Part shown: positions 6,801 through 8,722 of the stretch, piece by piece
How the letters are laid out: each line of letters opens with the position of its first letter
How positions within the stretch are numbered: position 1 is the first letter of the stretch
Assembly (NCBI GenBank): GCA_022843085.1
Contig: JALHOI010000110.1
Coordinates: 1-8,722, forward strand
Source: Pseudobdellovibrionaceae bacterium
GTDB lineage: Bacteria; Bdellovibrionota; Bdellovibrionia; Bdellovibrionales; JAMPXM01
Direction of reading: 5' to 3'
Length of the DNA: 8,722 nt
Translations under genes and position numbers: made by a program
Notes under the pieces: model-generated
What the model saw: the letters and a program-made list of their open reading frames with translations, nothing else
Told to the model about the DNA's origin: nothing
The model's database searches: none

Positions 6801-6958
6801 GAACTAGCCTAGGGATCGTCGTCATCGGTGGAACGATTAGTTCGACTCTGCTGACGCTGGTTGTGATTCCCGCCGCTCATATTTTCGTCGATCGATTCCA
6901 AGATTGGGTTCTCGTCAAGTATCGACGGGTCTTTGGGCACGATACATCTGACGTTTAA
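3836..6958 (+). CDS. RND efflux transporter permease, HAE1 (AcrB-like) family
   Basis: This 1040-residue inner-membrane pump has the usual length and duplicated architecture of AcrB-type proton-driven exporters. TM1 is at about 10-30, a periplasmic porter loop runs to about 335, and TM2-TM6 lie at about 340-485. After a cytoplasmic stretch comes TM7 at about 540-562, a second porter loop to about 860, and TM8-TM12 at about 862-1020. The TM4 proton-relay pair is present as GLLVDDAIVV with Asp403 and Asp404 (AcrB Asp407/408). The TM10 lysine is present in GLATKNSILLIDFA as Lys930 (AcrB Lys940). The N-terminus LAVRRPIF is typical, which supports ATG 3836 despite the poor ribosome site. No membrane-fusion adaptor or outer-membrane channel is encoded in the window, so partners must lie elsewhere. 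The substrate cannot be predicted; the paired aspartates point to organic compounds and away from heavy-metal (HME) export. Confidence 0.95.
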   Translation: MSPARLAVRRPIFIASIAILVMALGALALKRLPIDLYPDVNFPTIIVATTYPGAGPQEVETGISRILEDQVSSIAGVKKISSQNREGFSLVIVEFDLKSDLDYAEQQVRAKVSNSIKFLPDDVDAPITRKISASDSPILGVALKSEMADAALYDLAKERISPLFEQVEQVGQVDIIGGRKREIHVELDRNKLINADMSATSVANALSSAGRNVPIGKTTSPTVEYTYRTMAEYKSLPEIANSVLRVADISYPVTIGKLGTITDSLQDETSRTRYDGTKTILFNIYRQSGANSVKVADQVIAQIAKINADLLAQGVKAELELVNDTTRKIRANVADVYESIFFGTVLTILVVYFFLGSLKSTLITGFALPNSLLGAFIFMSLFGFSINIMSLLALSLVIGLLVDDAIVVRENIFRKLEAGLSPKQASIVGTEEVTLAVIATTATILAVFGPIGNLDGIVGQFFKEFGLTVCFAMLVSLFDGLFVAPALSAYAGGIGSHVASPATNWFARGNDRMLKWFDRFQTRLEVRYVKILRWALTHPLKTIGGSIGIFVLSIVIATTVPFTFMSAQDNGEFFVQFETPAGSSLDATDEVAKSIEANLRTHPQVEHLLTTIGSGQGESNKSNIYIRLTKSKSRKENTTEMKDKIREGLKSFASYKPIVTDQPSQGGRAFNLNISGQDLETLVPFSEKVLDRVAKMPALRQADTTHRAARPEYQVILKPEIAAISEVTMANLGQELRTQIEGRTPAIYREKGVDYDVRVRLKEDQRSLQTDFEEMRIPNLSQRLVPLSNVAKLVEVKGPTTILRENRTRYIQISADLVPGGAGIGGAIKELSGLFKGELKPPPGITYNFVGEAERFSELMTNMLVSLGLGMMFIYLVLASLFGSFLTPFTIMLVIPLAACGAFLALAVTRSSFDLFSMIGCVMLMGLATKNSILLIDFAVEKHKEGMNRIESLLKAGETRLRPILMTSLALIAGMIPVAIGLNEASKSRTSLGIVVIGGTISSTLLTLVVIPAAHIFVDRFQDWVLVKYRRVFGHDTSDV
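5991..6011 (+). repeat. Perfect 9-bp inverted repeat within the RND gene
   Basis: CCGAAATCG (5991-5999) and CGATTTCGG (6003-6011) are perfect complements around the 3-base loop CGG, in codons for PEIAAISE of the second periplasmic loop. It may be chance, but a stem this long with a minimal loop would be stable in the mRNA. Confidence 0.4.
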
Positions 6959-6975
6959 GTCTCAAGCTTGAGGTT
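6958..6975. terminator. Palindrome between convergent RND and acetyltransferase genes
   Basis: CTCAAGCTTGAG (6961-6972) is a perfect 12-bp palindrome directly after the RND stop codon, in the 35-bp gap between convergent genes. With flanking pairs it can fold into about seven base pairs (two of them wobble) around AGCT. Its position suits a bidirectional terminator, but it is not GC-rich and has no T-tract. A palindrome of this length could also occur by chance in a window this size. Confidence 0.28.
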
Positions 6976-6993
6976 CAAGTGATCGGCGTTGAA

Positions 6994-7446
6994 TCAGTGG
7001 TACGATCGCTTGAGAACCCATTCCCACACTTCGCCGTCTTGCTCATGTCCTACAAGGCCCACCAGTTCAAAACCGTGCTTTTCGAGAACTTTCGTAGGGG
7101 CTCCAACTTCAGGCGGCGTCTGCGCTGCGATCGTAAGATCTCGATCCTCTTGAAGAGCGAGATCGACCAGCCTTTGGGTCATTTGCGTCGCAACACCTCG
7201 ACCTTCAAACTCAGGAAAAGTGAAACAGGCGATTTCGACACGGCCATCTTCAGGAGCAGACTTGAATGCGCAACTACCGACACAGCTGCCATCAAGCATC
7301 GCCAAATAGCCTAGCCACGGTTCTTGATAACCAGTGTTTTTATACATTTGGGCCGCCTGCGATAGAACTTCGTCGACGATACCCTCGCCGGGTACACCTT
7401 GTACGGTTCCGTCTTTCTCGATTTTCAAAAGTTTAAGCTCACCCAT
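6994..7446 (-). CDS. GNAT family N-acetyltransferase
   Basis: This 150-residue protein is a single GNAT domain that would transfer an acetyl group from acetyl-CoA to an amine. The pattern YQEPWLGYLAMLDGSCVGSC (40-59) forms the central strands. It is followed by GRVEIACFTFPEFEGRGVAT (68-87), where EGRGVAT is the acetyl-CoA pyrophosphate-binding motif A. The later VLEKHGFELVG (120-130) is the usual C-terminal motif B segment, and HEQDGEVWEWVLKR closes the domain. It resembles the RimJ/RimL-like general acetyltransferases; the substrate (protein N-terminus, small amine or antibiotic) cannot be told. It is convergent with the RND gene and divergent from the alkyltransferase gene. The ATG at 7446 has no Shine-Dalgarno site but sits immediately downstream of promoter-like boxes. 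Confidence 0.9.
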   Translation of the reverse strand: MGELKLLKIEKDGTVQGVPGEGIVDEVLSQAAQMYKNTGYQEPWLGYLAMLDGSCVGSCAFKSAPEDGRVEIACFTFPEFEGRGVATQMTQRLVDLALQEDRDLTIAAQTPPEVGAPTKVLEKHGFELVGLVGHEQDGEVWEWVLKRSYH

Positions 7447-7452
7447 TGAAAA

Positions 7453-7481
7453 ACGATAAGCGGTGATTTTAAAAATGACAA
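7453..7481 (-). promoter_or_regulatory. Sigma70-like promoter for the acetyltransferase gene, possibly leaderless
   Basis: On the minus strand TTGTCA (7481-7476, 5 of 6 matches) and TATCGT (7458-7453, 4 of 6) are 17 bases apart. Only 6 bases lie between the -10 box and ATG 7446, so transcription would start at or next to the start codon. This agrees with the absence of a Shine-Dalgarno site. In the remaining 51 bases up to ATG 7533 I see no convincing promoter or ribosome site for the divergent gene. Confidence 0.45.
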
Positions 7482-7532
7482 TGTCCGAAAGCGGCCCGGC
7501 ATGCTATCGCTCTGCGGATTGATTACGCGTTC

Positions 7533-8108
7533 ATGGAAGTCTTAAATTTCGAATTCACAACCGAGGATCACCGATTGAAATTCAACTTGGCCACAACTGA
7601 AACGCCGCTGGGCCTTGCCTACATCGTGAGCGACGGTCTTCACCTTCGTTCGATTACTCTTGGAAAGCCGTGGCCCCAAGCGGTGACGAATTCGTGCAAG
7701 CTCGCTGAACAACACGATTCCGTAACGACAAAGACGGTCATTCAACTTCGCGAATATTTTGCCGGCCGGCGCAAAATATTCGATTTGCCCTATCTTTTAG
7801 AGGGAACTGATTTTCAGAAGCAAGTGTGGCACGCACTTGCGACTATTCCGTATGGAGAAACATATTCGTACAAGCAACACGCGACGCTGGTCGGCCGGCC
7901 CAAGGCGACCCGGGCCGTCGGTGGAACAAATGCAAAAAACCCACTCTGGATTGTGCTGCCCTGCCATCGCGTCGTCGGATCAGGCGGCCAACTCACCGGC
8001 TACGCCGGCGGCCTAGAAATGAAGAGATTTTTGTTACGCCTGGAGGGCGTACCAATGACAGAGCCTGGAGGGCGTACCAATGACAGAGCCTGGAGGGCGT
8101 ACCAATGA
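7533..8108 (+). CDS. ogt: Methylated-DNA--[protein]-cysteine S-methyltransferase (O6-alkylguanine-DNA alkyltransferase)
   Basis: This suicide DNA-repair enzyme moves the alkyl group from O6-alkylguanine to its own active-site cysteine. The 191-residue protein has the signature LPCHRVVG (142-149) with acceptor Cys144. The helix-turn-helix segment YGETYSYKQHATLVGRP (107-123) is present, and the base-flipping arginine is Arg127 in TRAVGGTNAKNP. The N-terminal ribonuclease-H-like domain (about 15-85) includes REYFAGRRKIFDLP. The normal family end, MKRFLLRLEG, is reached at about 172. The remaining 19 residues (VPMTEPGGRTNDRAWRAYQ with its stop) are encoded by a 25-bp tandem repeat read in successive frames, so the tail is probably not functional protein. 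The catalytic core is intact. ATG 7533 is the first plausible start and has no clear ribosome site; a TTG at about codon 19 is an alternative. No Ada-type regulatory domain is present. Confidence 0.94.
   Translation: MEVLNFEFTTEDHRLKFNLATTETPLGLAYIVSDGLHLRSITLGKPWPQAVTNSCKLAEQHDSVTTKTVIQLREYFAGRRKIFDLPYLLEGTDFQKQVWHALATIPYGETYSYKQHATLVGRPKATRAVGGTNAKNPLWIVLPCHRVVGSGGQLTGYAGGLEMKRFLLRLEGVPMTEPGGRTNDRAWRAYQ
7751..7782 (+). repeat. Perfect 12-bp-arm inverted repeat inside the alkyltransferase gene
   Basis: CGAATATTTTGC (7751-7762) and GCAAAATATTCG (7771-7782) are exact reverse complements around the 8-base loop CGGCCGGC. The bases encode the common family segment REYFAGRRKIFD. Perfect 12-bp arms are unlikely by chance in a window this size. 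The structure could form a strong mRNA hairpin or a DNA-binding site. Confidence 0.6.
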
Positions 8109-8123
8109 CAGAGCCTGGAGGGC
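8039..8123 (+). repeat. 25-bp tandem repeat, 3.4 identical copies, at the end of the alkyltransferase gene
   Basis: Three exact copies of a 25-bp unit (8039-8063, 8064-8088, 8089-8113) begin CCTGGAGGGC and end ATGACAGAG. A fourth partial copy, CCTGGAGGGC (8114-8123), follows. Because 25 is not a multiple of 3, the gene reads each unit in a different frame, and the TGA stop (8106-8108) lies in the third unit. Each unit also contains GGAGG followed 8 bases later by ATG, like a small translation-start module. No spacers separate the copies, so it is not a CRISPR array. It most likely arose by replication slippage. Confidence 0.92.
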
Positions 8124-8133
8124 CAGAACGGAG

Positions 8134-8722
8134 CTAGCTCTTTGAACTTTCAAGAAAAAACTCGACGATATCGTCGTCGTGATACAGCCATGTGTTTACG
8201 ATCGCCCAGAAGTGCGCATTTTTAAGCGAGATCTCTATGCGCGGCCGGAGATAATCACGAAGCAGACGCTGGTAGTATGTTGGGACAGTCGTGTCTTCCT
8301 CGGCGATGACCATGCCAAAATCTTTTTTCTTTTGAAGCGGCGGCTGCGACATCGGCTCAAGCGTGAACTTGCCGGCAAGCTTCGACGTATAGTCTTGGTC
8401 GTCGACAATCCCAAATCTTGTTCGACGCGTTTCAGCCAACTTTCGCATCGCCTCTTGATCCGAGTTAACGATGACGTCAACGATTGGCGCGCCCGTCGCG
8501 ATCAGAAACACGCCGTCGAGACGTTCAAACTTTGCGGCGGCGACTGCGGCGTAAAGACCTCCGAGGCTTGTTCCAAGAACTCCCACGTACGGGGCTTCGA
8601 TGGACGTGAGTGTCAGCTCGAAGGCGGTCAGCATTCGGCTGTAGAAGCCCTCGTGAATTTCAAGGTCGGTGCTCGTACCTGAATCACCTGTCCAGGAGTT
8701 CATAATTGTGACATCGAAGCCC
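8134..8722 (-). CDS. Alpha/beta hydrolase, 5' end beyond the window
   Basis: The reading frame ends at the TAG at 8134 and is open past the right edge, so the N-terminus is missing. An ATG at 8703 is probably internal: the codons before it read GFDVTIMNSW, a normal continuous early strand of an alpha/beta hydrolase. Numbered from that Met, the nucleophile elbow is LGTSLGG (44-50, G-x-S-x-G with Ser47 or thereabouts). The acid is in VIAEEDTTVP (Asp137), and the histidine is in KNAHFWAIV (His164). The full catalytic triad is thus present in the expected order. The protein has no visible membrane segment in the part seen. Substrate and class (esterase, lipase or peptidase) cannot be assigned. 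The gene is convergent with the alkyltransferase gene, with a gap of 25 bp that includes part of the tandem repeat. Confidence 0.85.
   Translation of the reverse strand, partial: GFDVTIMNSWTGDSGTSTDLEIHEGFYSRMLTAFELTLTSIEAPYVGVLGTSLGGLYAAVAAAKFERLDGVFLIATGAPIVDVIVNSDQEAMRKLAETRRTRFGIVDDQDYTSKLAGKFTLEPMSQPPLQKKKDFGMVIAEEDTTVPTYYQRLLRDYLRPRIEISLKNAHFWAIVNTWLYHDDDIVEFFLESSKS

Noticed and set aside
7447..7532. Promoter for the alkyltransferase gene (for example TATCGC at 7505)
   Set aside because: No -35 partner is found at a suitable distance and the -10 match is poor, so it is not reported as a feature.
8039..8123. Short CRISPR array
   Set aside because: The copies are directly adjacent with no unique spacers, and there are no cas genes.
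8131..8140. GAGCTAGCTC palindrome as a terminator between convergent genes
   Set aside because: A 10-bp palindrome is common by chance, and the stem is too short, with no T-tract.
8163..8176. 14-bp perfect palindrome CGACGATATCGTCG as a regulatory site
   Set aside because: It lies in hydrolase codons for DDDIV. A 14-bp palindrome is expected about once in two windows of this size, so it is not evidence by itself.

Overview
The window is about 8.7 kb of compactly coded DNA with roughly balanced GC content. It reads as an ordinary chromosomal segment of a Gram-negative bacterium. Evidence for that is an inner-membrane RND pump, a Sec-type signal peptide on an exported protein, strong AGGAGG or GGAGG ribosome sites on some genes, and AT-rich sigma70-like boxes. 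The mix of a bacterial scramblase-like protein, a DUF1993 protein and an uncharacterised exported protein would suit a Bdellovibrionota or deltaproteobacterial lineage, but that is an inference from general resemblance and not a taxonomic result. I see no integrase, transposase, CRISPR array, tRNA or rRNA.

Layout. Positions 30-1883 (+) carry a phospholipid-scramblase-like protein, a DUF1993 protein (GTG start at 724) and a RluA-family pseudouridine synthase; the last two are 2 bp apart. The synthase overlaps the 3' end of a minus-strand NAD-dependent epimerase gene (1846-2733). That gene is interrupted by one in-frame TAA at codon 94, with the reading frame and the key motifs intact on both sides. 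Divergent from it, at 2856-3776 (+), is an unrecognised exported protein. A chain of strong hairpins surrounds its stop codon, followed by a full-length RND (HAE1-type) transporter (3836-6958). Convergent to the transporter is a GNAT acetyltransferase (6994-7446, -). Divergent from that is an O6-alkylguanine-DNA alkyltransferase (7533-8108, +), whose C-terminal tail is encoded by a 25-bp tandem repeat. The 3' part of an alpha/beta hydrolase gene (minus strand, 8134 to beyond the right edge) closes the window.

How the genes relate. Apart from the 724-1883 pair there is no obvious operon; most units are single genes in alternating orientation. The themes are envelope and membrane functions (scramblase-like protein, exported protein, RND pump) and housekeeping modification or repair enzymes. 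I found no convincing new multi-gene system. The observations worth checking are local: the nonsense codon in the epimerase; the frame-shifting 25-bp repeat in the alkyltransferase; a perfect 12-bp-arm inverted repeat inside the same gene; overlapping hairpins before the RND gene; and promoter-like boxes placed so close to several ATGs that the mRNAs would be leaderless.
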